Below, piece after piece: positions 7,842 to 16,334 of a stretch of 64,000 nucleotides of DNA. The first letter of the stretch is position 1; every line of letters begins with the position of its first letter. The DNA is from Pseudanabaena sp. M085S1SP2A07QC (lineage in GTDB: Bacteria; Cyanobacteriota; Cyanobacteriia; Pseudanabaenales; Pseudanabaenaceae), in the NCBI GenBank assembly GCA_020404895.1, contig JADBWK010000090.1, forward strand, positions 34,892-98,891. The letters are read 5' to 3'. Made by a program: the position numbers and the translations under genes. The notes below the pieces were generated by a model. The model saw only the letters and a program-made list of their open reading frames with translations. It was not told where the DNA came from and did not search any database.

Positions 7842-10106
7842 ATGAGAAAGACAGTTGCAAGATTTTGCGCGATCGCATTGATCACGATTTTAATAGTGGT
7901 TTCGCTTGGCGGCTTATACCCTCAGAGTTCGCGAGCCGATGGCAATCCGATCACGATCGCCGTAGCTGCACCTCTTAGTGGTGATGGCGCGAGTGGCGGT
8001 CAAGAAATCGTCGATAGTATCAAGCTATATATTGATGCGACCAATCGCGATGGGGGCATCAATGGTCGTCAGCTTAAATTAAATGTTTTTGACGACAAGG
8101 GCAATGCTGATGGGGCAACTCAAGTTGCTAACGAAATTTCTAAAAGTGAGGCTCTAGTGGTGTTGGGGCATCGCACTTCTGATGCTTCGATCGCGGCGGG
8201 TAACATTTACCAAGAACGCAAGTTGCCAGCAATTACAGGTACGGCAAATAATCCTAAAGTTACCACGGATCGCCCTTACTATTTTCGGATAATTTATACT
8301 AATCCTGACTTGGCAAAAACGCTGTCGCTCTATGCACAGCAGGTATTACAGTTCAAGACGGCTAGTGTAATTTATGACAAAGCCAGCAAAAATGAACAGA
8401 CCCAATCTGAAGTAATTAAATCGGCTTTTGAAGCTAATGGTAATGGCAAAATTCAAAAAACTTGGGCGATTGACTCTGAGCCATCTAATCGGAAAGCGTC
8501 AGTGCAACAAATCGTCAATGAAATTGCCGCCGAGACTGATGCAGGAATTTTGTTTTTAACTTTGGGCAAAGAGGATGTTGCTGAAGATTTTTTAGTGGCG
8601 CTGAAACAAAAGGGGCTGAAAAACATCATTTTAGGTGAACAAGCTTTAGCAAGAGAATCTTTTGCAAAGCGTTTTGAAAAATACGCTGAAGAAAAGAAAA
8701 GCGCAGGTTTCTTTACTGATGGCATGTATGTGCCAGCGCCAATCTTATTTGATAGTGCTGGAGCTGATGCCCAAGATTTTCTCACTGCTTATCAAAAAGC
8801 CTATAACAAGACTCCTTCCTATTTAGGAGCTAAGTTTTATGAGGCAGCGATCGCGGCAGTCGATGCAATTCGCAAAGCTAATCCAAAATTAACGACAGCA
8901 AGCTTAGAAAGCGATCGCGAACAGGTGCGAGATGCTTTAGCAAAGCTAAACAATCGTAAGGTCGGGATACGAGGTTTAACGGGTTTGCTATATTTCAATA
9001 GCGATCGCAATAGCGATCAACCTGTGCGTCTTGCTCAATTTCAAAATTACAAACTGATCTCCGCATCCCAGCAATTTACACCAATTCCTAACCCAGAACG
9101 CCTGAATTTACCGAAAGAAATCCAAGCTGGAAGCATCGTTCAATCGGGCGATCAATATTTTTGGCGGCAGCGTGTAGTTTACTCAGGCATGGATATCAAT
9201 AAACTAAATCGCATTGATAAATCTACCTTTACCGCCGATTTTTACGTGTGGTTCCGCTATAGCGGCAATGATGAGCCTACGGAGATTCAGTTTCCTGATG
9301 CGGTCACCAATAGCGTCAACCCCACAGCTCCAGTATTTGATGGCAAAGCCCCAATCAAGGCGCAGGTCGTCAATGGCTTAAACTATCGTCTCTATCGGGT
9401 ACGCGGTGAATTTCGGAATGCCTTTGATTTTCGTGACTATCCCTTTGATTCACAAAGATTAAACTTGCGTTTTGATAATCCCAATCTATCGACTGAGCGG
9501 TTGATCTATGCGATCGATAAGGTTGGCTTAAAATTACCAAGACCCGAAGCCGAAGAACGTAAACCATTTCAAGGGCTTCAGCTTTGGAATTTTAAAAGTA
9601 TTACCTATTTCCAAGACTCATCGCGCAGTACCTCCACTCAAGGCGATCCTGATTTGTTTCAGTCCAATGTGCAGGTCGAATACCCTGGGTTAAGTATACG
9701 CATGACGTTTCAGCGCAAGACCTTAGTATTTCTATCTAAGAATGGTTTACCCCTGATTTTGTTGTCAGGTTTAACCTATTGCTGCTTATTCTTCCCCTAT
9801 ACGATGTTTGTGCCTCGCACAATGGCTCCTGCATCAGCATTACTATCGGGAATTGTGTTGTTGTTATCTTTTAACAATCAACTGCCTGAAGTTGGCTATA
9901 CCGTTGTGATGGAATATGTGTTTTATGTCTATTTCTGTCTGTGTTTACTACCAATTATCGTCACAGCGATCGGGACGAAGCTAGATAAAGAGGGACATAA
10001 AAAAGCCTTTAAATATTTGAATATTGCGTCTTGGATTCTCTATCCATTGATTGTAATTGTCACATTTGCCACTTTTTTAATTAATTATGGCGATCGCTTA
10101 GCATAG
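7842..10106 (+). CDS. Periplasmic-binding-protein/pentameric ligand-gated ion channel (pLGIC) fusion
   Basis: 754 residues, in two parts. After a signal-like hydrophobic N-terminus (residues 1-34), residues ~35-395 form a LivJ/Peripla_BP_6 binding domain: ITIAVAAPLSGDGASGGQEI, AINRDGGINGRQL-type motif, LPAITGTANNP. Residues ~420-754 are a pLGIC: YVWFRY in the ligand-binding beta-sandwich, the Pro-loop DFRDYPFDSQ, then M1 (LPLILLSGLTYCCLFFPY), M2 (MAPASALLSGIVLLLSF), M3 and M4 near the C-terminus. The ORF opens earlier (7785), but the ATG at 7842 with GAAGG upstream and a basic MRKTVARF start is better. It should sit in the plasma membrane with the binding domain in the periplasm and gate cations or anions (unknown) on binding a small, perhaps amino-acid-like ligand. 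Domain recognition is by eye; ligand is inference. Confidence 0.85.
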   Translation: MRKTVARFCAIALITILIVVSLGGLYPQSSRADGNPITIAVAAPLSGDGASGGQEIVDSIKLYIDATNRDGGINGRQLKLNVFDDKGNADGATQVANEISKSEALVVLGHRTSDASIAAGNIYQERKLPAITGTANNPKVTTDRPYYFRIIYTNPDLAKTLSLYAQQVLQFKTASVIYDKASKNEQTQSEVIKSAFEANGNGKIQKTWAIDSEPSNRKASVQQIVNEIAAETDAGILFLTLGKEDVAEDFLVALKQKGLKNIILGEQALARESFAKRFEKYAEEKKSAGFFTDGMYVPAPILFDSAGADAQDFLTAYQKAYNKTPSYLGAKFYEAAIAAVDAIRKANPKLTTASLESDREQVRDALAKLNNRKVGIRGLTGLLYFNSDRNSDQPVRLAQFQNYKLISASQQFTPIPNPERLNLPKEIQAGSIVQSGDQYFWRQRVVYSGMDINKLNRIDKSTFTADFYVWFRYSGNDEPTEIQFPDAVTNSVNPTAPVFDGKAPIKAQVVNGLNYRLYRVRGEFRNAFDFRDYPFDSQRLNLRFDNPNLSTERLIYAIDKVGLKLPRPEAEERKPFQGLQLWNFKSITYFQDSSRSTSTQGDPDLFQSNVQVEYPGLSIRMTFQRKTLVFLSKNGLPLILLSGLTYCCLFFPYTMFVPRTMAPASALLSGIVLLLSFNNQLPEVGYTVVMEYVFYVYFCLCLLPIIVTAIGTKLDKEGHKKAFKYLNIASWILYPLIVIVTFATFLINYGDRLA

Positions 10107-10197
10107 AAGCCAACAGTAAAGTGGTGACGATTTGCGTTGCTATCTTGCTGTTGTTTTAGAAATGTCAAAGCATAGCAACTACAGCAATTTTCGAGCA

Positions 10198-10252
10198 AAC
10201 CAATAAATTTTTAAAACTAATGCTTCGCAACACTTTTAAAAATTTATTGGTT
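10198..10252. repeat. AT-rich hairpin between the channel gene and the Cache-HAMP gene
   Basis: 19-bp arms AACCAATAAATTTTTAAAA enclose a CTTCG-containing loop. It is related to the hairpin at 59587-59647. It may end the first transcript, making the Cache-HAMP/pLGIC pair a separate unit. Confidence 0.75.
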
Positions 10253-10319
10253 TTGGCTTGAGTGTAAAGCTCTCTAAAAAAATATAATCAGCCTCCAGTA
10301 GATTAACTGCAAGCAAAAT

Positions 10320-11480
10320 ATGAATATTAAGTGGAAGTCCCAACTTTTGTTGTTTATGGTGGCTATAACCACTTCGATCGTGTCGGCATATTCGGGGTTT
10401 CAGGCGAACAATGCCATGATCGAAAGTGCGAAGAAACGAGAATTGAATGTTACATCCACATTGATCCAGAGCAACATCGCCGAACAGATTAATAAAGCAT
10501 CTGCCCGCGCTTCATTAGTGTCTTCATTGCCATCGATCAAGCAAGCTTTTCGGGCAAAAAACCGCGAAGAGATCGCAACTCGTCTATTGCCAGCAATGAT
10601 TGTCCAACGCGATCAGTTTGGCGTGCGAGAAGGACAGTTTGTTCTGCCACCTGCCGTCTCTTTTCTCCGCATCTATGCTCTTAAGGATGGACATGGTGAA
10701 GATCTGAGCGGATTTCGTCAGATGCTACTTGTAGCTAATCGCACTGGGGAACCTCAACGCGGTATGGAAATCGGTCGGCGCGGGCTTAGCATTCGCGCAG
10801 TCTATCCAGTCAAAGATGATGAGGGGTTGATCGGCAGCTTTGAAATAGGCTTAAGTTTCTCATCGGTGCTCTCGCAAACTAAGACAAATACAGGCTTTGA
10901 TGTGGGTGTGTTCATCGACGATAAGTTGATGACTGAGGTCGCCAAATTGCAGCCTCGTCCAGATAGTGAGCGCATTATCGGTGGATACCAAGCCGTCGAA
11001 GTCACAGACTGGGCGGCTCTCAAGCCACTACTATCTCCCGCAGTCTTTGCCAAGGCGCGTGATGTTTCCACTGAACTTCTCACCGTCAATGGCAATGACT
11101 ATGGACTGGTCTTAGTGCCAGTGCTTGACTACAAGGGCGAACGTATCGGTGCGGTAGTGGCAGTTCGAGACTTTAGTGAATTCCAGAATCAGCAAAGGTG
11201 GGCACTCACAGGTACTGTTGCGATGGCAGGATTACAGATAGTATTGCTGACTGGTGCTTTGTTAATCGTGGTTAATGCCATGTTACTCAAGCCCTTTGCC
11301 GCGATCGCAAGTGCCAGTAATGAGCTTGCCGATGGAAATCCAGCCCCAGATCTCGAAGATTTGGCAAACCGCCGCGATGAGATTGGCGGCATGGCGCGAT
11401 CGCTACAAACTCTTGTTGCCTCTAAAGGGAATGGGAAGGGCAATACTAAAGATGCTGTGAAGGAGTCAAAAAATGCGTAG
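10320..11480 (+). CDS. Cache-HAMP membrane sensor protein without output domain
   Basis: 386 residues. There is a TM segment at ~7-30. The extracytosolic region (~35-275) is of the double-Cache type found in chemoreceptors, with SFLRIYALKDGHGEDLSGFR, GRRGLSIRAVYPVKDDEGLIGSFEIG and a second lobe ending LVPVLDYKGERIGAVV. A second TM (~283-305) is followed by a HAMP domain (LLKPFAAIASASNELADGN...RRDEIGGMARSLQTLV). It then stops after a short Gly/Asn/Lys tail: there is no methyl-accepting, kinase or cyclase domain. Its stop overlaps the start of the next pLGIC gene by 8 bp, so the two proteins are almost certainly made together. A sensor that passes its signal to the channel is the natural inference. 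Confidence 0.85.
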   Translation: MNIKWKSQLLLFMVAITTSIVSAYSGFQANNAMIESAKKRELNVTSTLIQSNIAEQINKASARASLVSSLPSIKQAFRAKNREEIATRLLPAMIVQRDQFGVREGQFVLPPAVSFLRIYALKDGHGEDLSGFRQMLLVANRTGEPQRGMEIGRRGLSIRAVYPVKDDEGLIGSFEIGLSFSSVLSQTKTNTGFDVGVFIDDKLMTEVAKLQPRPDSERIIGGYQAVEVTDWAALKPLLSPAVFAKARDVSTELLTVNGNDYGLVLVPVLDYKGERIGAVVAVRDFSEFQNQQRWALTGTVAMAGLQIVLLTGALLIVVNAMLLKPFAAIASASNELADGNPAPDLEDLANRRDEIGGMARSLQTLVASKGNGKGNTKDAVKESKNA

Positions 11481-12771
11481 ACCATGGAAATTTTCGCTAT
11501 CCCGCATCCTCGCCATTTTTTTATTGGGCATTTCCTTCACTTTTGCTACCTATATTGGGGCAGGAGCAAACATCGCAACGACTGCTATCTTTGCTCAATC
11601 TAATCCTGAAGCGACAAATAATCCCACAACATCTGCACCTAATCAGTCAGTGGCAAACCCCATAGTTACTGATGCAGCAAAGCCCCCAGCAAACAAAGAT
11701 GGTGCTGCTAATCCAACAAAGCCGCCAGTTAAAGATAACGTCAAAAAAACTACTACACCAGACGAAAACCCACTGGAGATAAATAATCTTGTTCCTTTTC
11801 CTTCTAATGTGGCTCTCCCTATAAATGTAGGTGTAGCCTTATTTGTAAATAACATCAGCAAAATCAACGAAGCTAGTAATACCTTTGAGAGTCAGTTTGA
11901 TTTAAGGTATAACTGGAAAGATCCTCGCTTAGCCTTCGATACTGGCGAGATGGGAACAAATCGTTTGGAGTTTGGACAAGAAGCTGCTGTAGCAAAATTA
12001 GCCACCATCTGGAATCCGCAGATTAAAATCACTAACATCATCGAGAAAGATGCGCAAATTGTTCCAGGCTTATTCATTCATTATGATGGTGAAGTGGAGC
12101 TAATCCAGCGTGTCAAGGCGACCTTCGAGACCAAATTAAATTTAGATGCTTTCCCCTTTGACTCCCAGTCTCTGCTCGTAGCTATGTTGTCATCTAAATA
12201 CAATTCTAATCAGATTGCATTGACGCAGGATCAGAATGATCTTAACGAATCAGGACTCGATCCAGACCTCAAAGTTAATGGATGGAAGCCACAGGGAATA
12301 TCCTTTAAAATGACACAGCTACGCGCTTGGAATGGCGCATTTCTCCGTCAGATTGAAGCTCGCGTGGGTATGAAACGTATCCCGAATGCGATTCTAGGCT
12401 CGATCTTCACGCCATTCTTCTTGACTTTAATCGTACCGACAATCTTTACATTCTTCGCAAATGTAGAATTAGCTCCCCGTCTGGTCGCTTGGAGTGGCTC
12501 AATCTTGGCATTGGTGGCGCTCACTTTCACATTCTCAGTGCGATACCCTTGGCTCGGCAGCAACAGCCTCGTGTCGCAGATATTCACCGCAGGACATGCC
12601 TTTCAGCTTATCTCAGTACTCTTATCGATAACTCTGTTTAATCCAGATGTAGCTAAAAAGATGGATCGGTTCATCGTCGCCGAACTCGTCAGCTATCTAC
12701 GGTGGCTAGTTCCTGTCGGCTTCTTGGGTGTCTTGATCACTAAGTCACTACTCACAGCTTTTGACTGGTAA
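11473..12771 (+). CDS. Pentameric ligand-gated ion channel (pLGIC) homolog
   Basis: 432 residues. There is a signal peptide (1-~38, ending near IFAQ), a Pro/Asn/Lys-rich low-complexity linker (~40-95), then a canonical extracellular domain: LFVNNISKINEASNTF, the WKDPRLAF signature and the Pro-loop LDAFPFDSQ. Four TM segments follow: M1 from SIFTPFFLTLIVPTIF, M2 SGSILALVALTFTF, M3 AFQLISVLLSITL and M4 LRWLVPVGFLGVLIT. The Cys-loop cysteines are absent, as usual in bacteria. Start overlaps the Cache-HAMP stop. Compared with the 7842 paralog it lacks the binding-protein domain, so ligand sensing may be supplied by its Cache partner. Ion selectivity cannot be told from sequence by eye. Confidence 0.87.
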   Translation: MRRPWKFSLSRILAIFLLGISFTFATYIGAGANIATTAIFAQSNPEATNNPTTSAPNQSVANPIVTDAAKPPANKDGAANPTKPPVKDNVKKTTTPDENPLEINNLVPFPSNVALPINVGVALFVNNISKINEASNTFESQFDLRYNWKDPRLAFDTGEMGTNRLEFGQEAAVAKLATIWNPQIKITNIIEKDAQIVPGLFIHYDGEVELIQRVKATFETKLNLDAFPFDSQSLLVAMLSSKYNSNQIALTQDQNDLNESGLDPDLKVNGWKPQGISFKMTQLRAWNGAFLRQIEARVGMKRIPNAILGSIFTPFFLTLIVPTIFTFFANVELAPRLVAWSGSILALVALTFTFSVRYPWLGSNSLVSQIFTAGHAFQLISVLLSITLFNPDVAKKMDRFIVAELVSYLRWLVPVGFLGVLITKSLLTAFDW

Positions 12772-12780
12772 TGCGATCGC
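12721..12780 (+). repeat. Left copy of the pLGIC 3'-end direct repeat
   Basis: The last 16 codons, the stop codon of the pLGIC gene and the following GCGATCGC recur at 16112-16171 with three mismatches, all synonymous. The restriction-modification gene lies exactly between the two copies. Confidence 0.85.
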
Positions 12781-12837
12781 ACCTTGGCGATCGCCTAGTT
12801 TAAATATCGGTAATAGAAGCGGTACTCCAATCCGCTT

Positions 12838-15800
12838 CTATTGGTTAGAATCTTTTTCTTGTGCAGCGATCGCTTGGTTAAGGTGCAATAGCTTTTCTAG
12901 TAGGTCATCACTGTCGCTAAAGCCGTAAAGTTGCATTACGAGTTTGTCGAGCTTGGCATGGAGTTTATAGAGTTGGCTGGCGGGTTCGTGAAAGTATTCG
13001 TTATAAAGTTTGGTGATGCCCCATTGTTTGCTCTCCATCTGCTCAGTGCGATATTGATGTAGCTCTTGCATCGCGGCGCGGATTTGTTGGACAAGACCCT
13101 CACCCCCAGCCCCTCTCCCTAGGGGAGAGGGGAGAAACGAGGAGATTTGGGTTAGGGTTTCTTCTGGATAGTCGAGAATAGCTTGATTGGAGAAACGAAT
13201 TACGTTAAATCCGTGGGATTGCATCCATTGATCGCGATCGCCATCACGTTCTTGTTGATTTTGATGGATGTCGCCATCGAGTTCGATGACTAGCTTGGCT
13301 TCATGGCAGTAGAAATCTGCGATGTATTGCCCAATATTGTGCTGGCGGCGAAATTTTGCTTCAAATAAACGGCGATCGCGTAGACATTCCCATAATACTT
13401 TTTCCGCAGGAGTCTGCTTTTGGCGAAGTTCCCGCGCTCTCTGCAAAAGAACTTGAGGAATCTGTCGTTCTCTACCTGCAAGTTTATTGCCCTCACCCCT
13501 AGAAATCTGGGAGGCTTCACTTGCAAGTTTATTGCCCTCACCCCTGCCCCTCTCCCTAGGGGAGAGGGGTTCTGAGTCTTCTTGCTCCCCCTCTCCCCTA
13601 GGGAGAGGGGGCTGGGGGGTGAGGGCAGGAAATGGGAATGTCTCGAAGCAAGTTGTATTGGTATAGCGAGTATCGCCTTTAAGTGTTGAACTTTGAGCTT
13701 TTACCCATAAGCGATGTAATTTTGATGTGAGGATACCTAAGATATAAAAATCATCAGAAGCAATAACCATATTTGCCTCACAAGGCAAGATAGAAATATC
13801 TACAGGGGTAAACATTACCCACTTAGCTACTTTAGGTAGTGCAAAGTAGCATGATAAACCTTGTAAAGCTTTTCTCATTGCAGGGCAATGTTCTCCAAAT
13901 CTCCACCAATATATTCGTCTAGAATCTCGTCGATTTTTATCTCTTTCAGGTTTAACTTTTTCTCTAACTCTTTGCAAAGGTAATTTATATTCAGATGCTT
14001 GTTCGATTGACATATCGTTAAAGTCAATCACCCAGTCTAGTTTTTCAAAAGGGTTAATTAATCCTTTCCCGTCTATCATTGGCTTAAGAACATCTGAATT
14101 TTTAGGATCTGTCTGTATCCATAACTGTGCTTCTTTTTCAGAAACTATAAATCCTTTACCCCTTAATCCACAGGATTCAAAGGATATTAATTTATTCTCT
14201 TTAAGCCTTACTGCACTTGAAACAGAAATTTCAGACTTAAGAGATGAAGAAATAAATGGGACTTGTTTGCTATCAAGAAATAATTGCTTTTGAGGTTGTT
14301 TAGACCAGTTAACAATACTTACATGAACGGCTGCATCTCCAGACCATTCCTGAGTTGCGATCGCATCATGGATAATCCCCCCATTGCTAACAACATAATC
14401 TAAGCTTGCTTTTCTGCCTGAAACTTGAGCAATAGAGTTTGTACCAACTAAACCCGCTCTACCATTTTCAGATATTAAATCAGTTGTTTTTCTAAACCAA
14501 AAAACACAAAAGTCTGGTTGCCCTTGCACATCAGGAAATTGCTTATAAACTTTTTGAGCGTAGTCGTCACCAAATTCTTGTCTAAATTTTTTACCGCCCA
14601 AAAACGGCGGATTGCCAATAATTGCATCAGCCTCAAACCAATCAGAAAACAAAGCATCCTGACAAACAATATTTTGATCTAACGTATCCAAAGGTAACGC
14701 AGGTTCAAATAGACCATGCTTATCGATCGCCACTTTCCGAGCGATCATCAAAGTTACCCTAGCCAACTCAACCGCAAACGGATTTATATCCATACCAAAA
14801 AACTGATTAGGTGTAACTAACCCCATTTGCACTTGCTGCGATTTTTGTCTAGAAGCCAACTTAGCAAGCAACATCACCTCGATCCGCTTTAGCTCTTGGT
14901 AAGCAAGATATAGGAAATTTCCAGACCCACAGGCAGGGTCTAAAACTCGATAACTCTGTAGTTCTAATTGCAAAATCTTAAGATCATCGATTTTATTAGC
15001 CGCCTCGATCTTCTCTTCCCAATACCGAGTGATTGTCGGTACAACAATCTTCATGATGTCCACTTCAGACGTGAAGTGCATCCCCCTTGCATGACGTTCC
15101 TTAGAGTCTGAAGTCGCTTCAAAAATACTGCCAAAAATAGCAGGTCTAATTTTGCCCCAATTTTCCCTAGCCGCAGTATCTAAAATTTCTAACTCATTCC
15201 TTTCAAGGTCGATCGCATGAATCTCTGTGAATAAGCCCCCATTAAAATAATCAACACCTTTATAACGACCTGCTGGGGTAATCCCCTTATGGTTCATCTC
15301 TTGGAATAAACCACCCAAAAGATCGTAACTACTTGCCCCACTAATACAATCTTGCACACAGGCAATAAACAAATCATCAGGTAATAGACCCCGATCCTCT
15401 GCAAACATGGCTAACACACATTGCAAAATAAACTTCTGCGCGATTAGCTCTGTAAAACCATCTTTAGCGGCTCTCGCCTTGAGTAACCTGTAAAGCTCAC
15501 CCAAACGCTTAGCCGTGTTAATCGTCACCTCTACTTGGTTATTTCTAAATACAGGTGTTGTATTGACCGCAATCTCCATAAAGCGAAATGCACTAGACCG
15601 ACTAGGCAAATCAGCGATCGCAACAGTATCTACAGGCGTATCAACTTGCAGATTAAAGTCATAAATCCAAAACTCATCAAAATTGCACAGCACTACATAT
15701 CTGGGGCGATCGGGTACAAGATAAGTCCAATATTGAAAAGCTTGCGAATAATGCTTATTAAGATCCTCACCCCGCTTTTTCATCTCGATCAAAACGCCGC

Positions 15801-16023
15801 CCTTACCATTACTCTCAGGACGTTTCCAGACTAAATCAGCAAAGCCAGTCTTACCCTTAGCACTACCCTTTTTGACTCTTTGCTCATACACTGCACCCGC
15901 CTCAATCGCCCCCTTATGGTGAAAAGCTTGAAAAAAGCGATCTAAAAATATCTGTGATTCTGATTTTTCATCACCCTTTAAAGTGGAATGGAAATTAACA
16001 AAATCTTGCAGAGGTTCGGACAT
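12838..16023 (-). CDS. MmeI-like restriction-methyltransferase with an inserted DUF559 nuclease domain
   Basis: 1061 residues. The N-terminus has a PD-(D/E)xK nuclease pattern (D63, E80, K82 in FADLVW...VLIEMKK), followed by a helical linker. Then comes an N6-adenine methyltransferase core with motif I DPACGSGNFLY (~362) and motif IV NPPFLGG (~470), and a target-recognition region up to TCFETFPFP (~794): the layout of single-chain type IIL/IIG enzymes. Residues ~798-976 are foreign to that family. They carry LTPQPPLPRGEG-type repeat peptides on both sides of a DUF559/Vsr-like nuclease domain (~855-965; ADFYC, LVIELDGDIHQ). The family's C-terminal end resumes at VQQIRAAMQELHQYR. The frame is intact across the insertion. 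It acts alone; no separate S or R gene is nearby. Confidence 0.88.
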   Translation of the reverse strand: MSEPLQDFVNFHSTLKGDEKSESQIFLDRFFQAFHHKGAIEAGAVYEQRVKKGSAKGKTGFADLVWKRPESNGKGGVLIEMKKRGEDLNKHYSQAFQYWTYLVPDRPRYVVLCNFDEFWIYDFNLQVDTPVDTVAIADLPSRSSAFRFMEIAVNTTPVFRNNQVEVTINTAKRLGELYRLLKARAAKDGFTELIAQKFILQCVLAMFAEDRGLLPDDLFIACVQDCISGASSYDLLGGLFQEMNHKGITPAGRYKGVDYFNGGLFTEIHAIDLERNELEILDTAARENWGKIRPAIFGSIFEATSDSKERHARGMHFTSEVDIMKIVVPTITRYWEEKIEAANKIDDLKILQLELQSYRVLDPACGSGNFLYLAYQELKRIEVMLLAKLASRQKSQQVQMGLVTPNQFFGMDINPFAVELARVTLMIARKVAIDKHGLFEPALPLDTLDQNIVCQDALFSDWFEADAIIGNPPFLGGKKFRQEFGDDYAQKVYKQFPDVQGQPDFCVFWFRKTTDLISENGRAGLVGTNSIAQVSGRKASLDYVVSNGGIIHDAIATQEWSGDAAVHVSIVNWSKQPQKQLFLDSKQVPFISSSLKSEISVSSAVRLKENKLISFESCGLRGKGFIVSEKEAQLWIQTDPKNSDVLKPMIDGKGLINPFEKLDWVIDFNDMSIEQASEYKLPLQRVREKVKPERDKNRRDSRRIYWWRFGEHCPAMRKALQGLSCYFALPKVAKWVMFTPVDISILPCEANMVIASDDFYILGILTSKLHRLWVKAQSSTLKGDTRYTNTTCFETFPFPALTPQPPLPRGEGEQEDSEPLSPRERGRGEGNKLASEASQISRGEGNKLAGRERQIPQVLLQRARELRQKQTPAEKVLWECLRDRRLFEAKFRRQHNIGQYIADFYCHEAKLVIELDGDIHQNQQERDGDRDQWMQSHGFNVIRFSNQAILDYPEETLTQISSFLPSPLGRGAGGEGLVQQIRAAMQELHQYRTEQMESKQWGITKLYNEYFHEPASQLYKLHAKLDKLVMQLYGFSDSDDLLEKLLHLNQAIAAQEKDSNQ
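13096..13132. repeat. Palindromic CCTCTCCCTAGGGGAGAGG repeat, downstream border of the DUF559 insertion
   Basis: ACCCTCACCCCCAGCCCC followed by a CTCTCCC-TAG-GGGAGAG palindrome. In the RM frame it encodes a PLGRGAGGEG peptide. It is a widespread class of mobile palindromic repeat, here in frame inside a gene. Confidence 0.85.
13475..13626. repeat. Compound palindromic repeats, upstream border of the DUF559 insertion
   Basis: A large inverted repeat (13534-13626) starts GCCCTCACCCCTGCCCC and ends GGGGTGAGGGC, and contains two CCCTAGGG-centred palindromes. Next to it a ~26-bp direct repeat containing TTGCAAGTTTATTGCCCTCA occurs twice (about 13475-13500 and 13521-13546). In the protein it gives PQPPLPRGEG, LSPRERGRGEG and two GNKLA runs. 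Confidence 0.85.
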
Positions 16024-16111
16024 TTTTTAATCCCAATATCGTATGGACTAAATCTTAGATTTAGCTAAGGTATACCATACTACTGTCACACCAAGATTTA
16101 GGCTAGATATT

Positions 16112-16171
16112 TTCTTAGGTGTCTTGATCACTAAGTCTCTACTCACAGCTTTCGACTGGTAATGCGATCGC
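16112..16171 (+). pseudogene. Relic of a third pLGIC gene (last 16 codons plus stop)
   Basis: Encodes FLGVLITKSLLTAFDW-stop, identical in protein to the end of the gene at 11473-12771. DNA differs at three bases (TTA/TTG Leu, TCT/TCA Ser, TTC/TTT Phe), followed by the same GCGATCGC. No further upstream similarity is evident by eye. The only-synonymous differences suggest that the source was a functional paralog, later replaced or split by the RM gene. Confidence 0.75.
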
Positions 16172-16269
16172 CTTTGGATCTTCGATAAAAATCCTTCGGA
16201 ATTTTCGCCTATGACTGAGTAGAAAACCATCACCCCCCAAAAAGTGGTAGTCCTAAAAAGGAAAGTATC

Positions 16270-16320
16270 TAAAGAGTTAATGATAGGCGGCGCTTTGCGT
16301 CGCCTATCATTAACTCTTTA
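16270..16320. terminator. Hairpin between the pLGIC relic and lipA
   Basis: 20-bp arms (TAAAGAGTTAATGATAGGCG) around a GCGCTTTGCGT centre, directly downstream of lipA on the minus strand. The remaining gap sequence shows no gene; the short ORF at 16048-16233 looks like chance. Confidence 0.75.
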
Positions 16321-16334
16321 GCACTACCATTTCG

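Noticed and set aside
7842..10106. Stand-alone ABC transporter substrate-binding protein
   Set aside because: The frame continues uninterrupted into a full channel domain with Pro-loop and four TM segments.
10320..11480. Methyl-accepting chemotaxis protein
   Set aside because: The frame ends right after HAMP; there is no signalling domain and no frameshifted remainder before the overlapping channel gene.
12838..16023. BREX PglX methyltransferase
   Set aside because: The N-terminal PD-(D/E)xK nuclease pattern and absence of brx neighbours fit MmeI-like type IIL enzymes better.
16048..16233. 61-aa ORF after the RM gene
   Set aside because: Antisense to the pLGIC relic and without protein-like composition.
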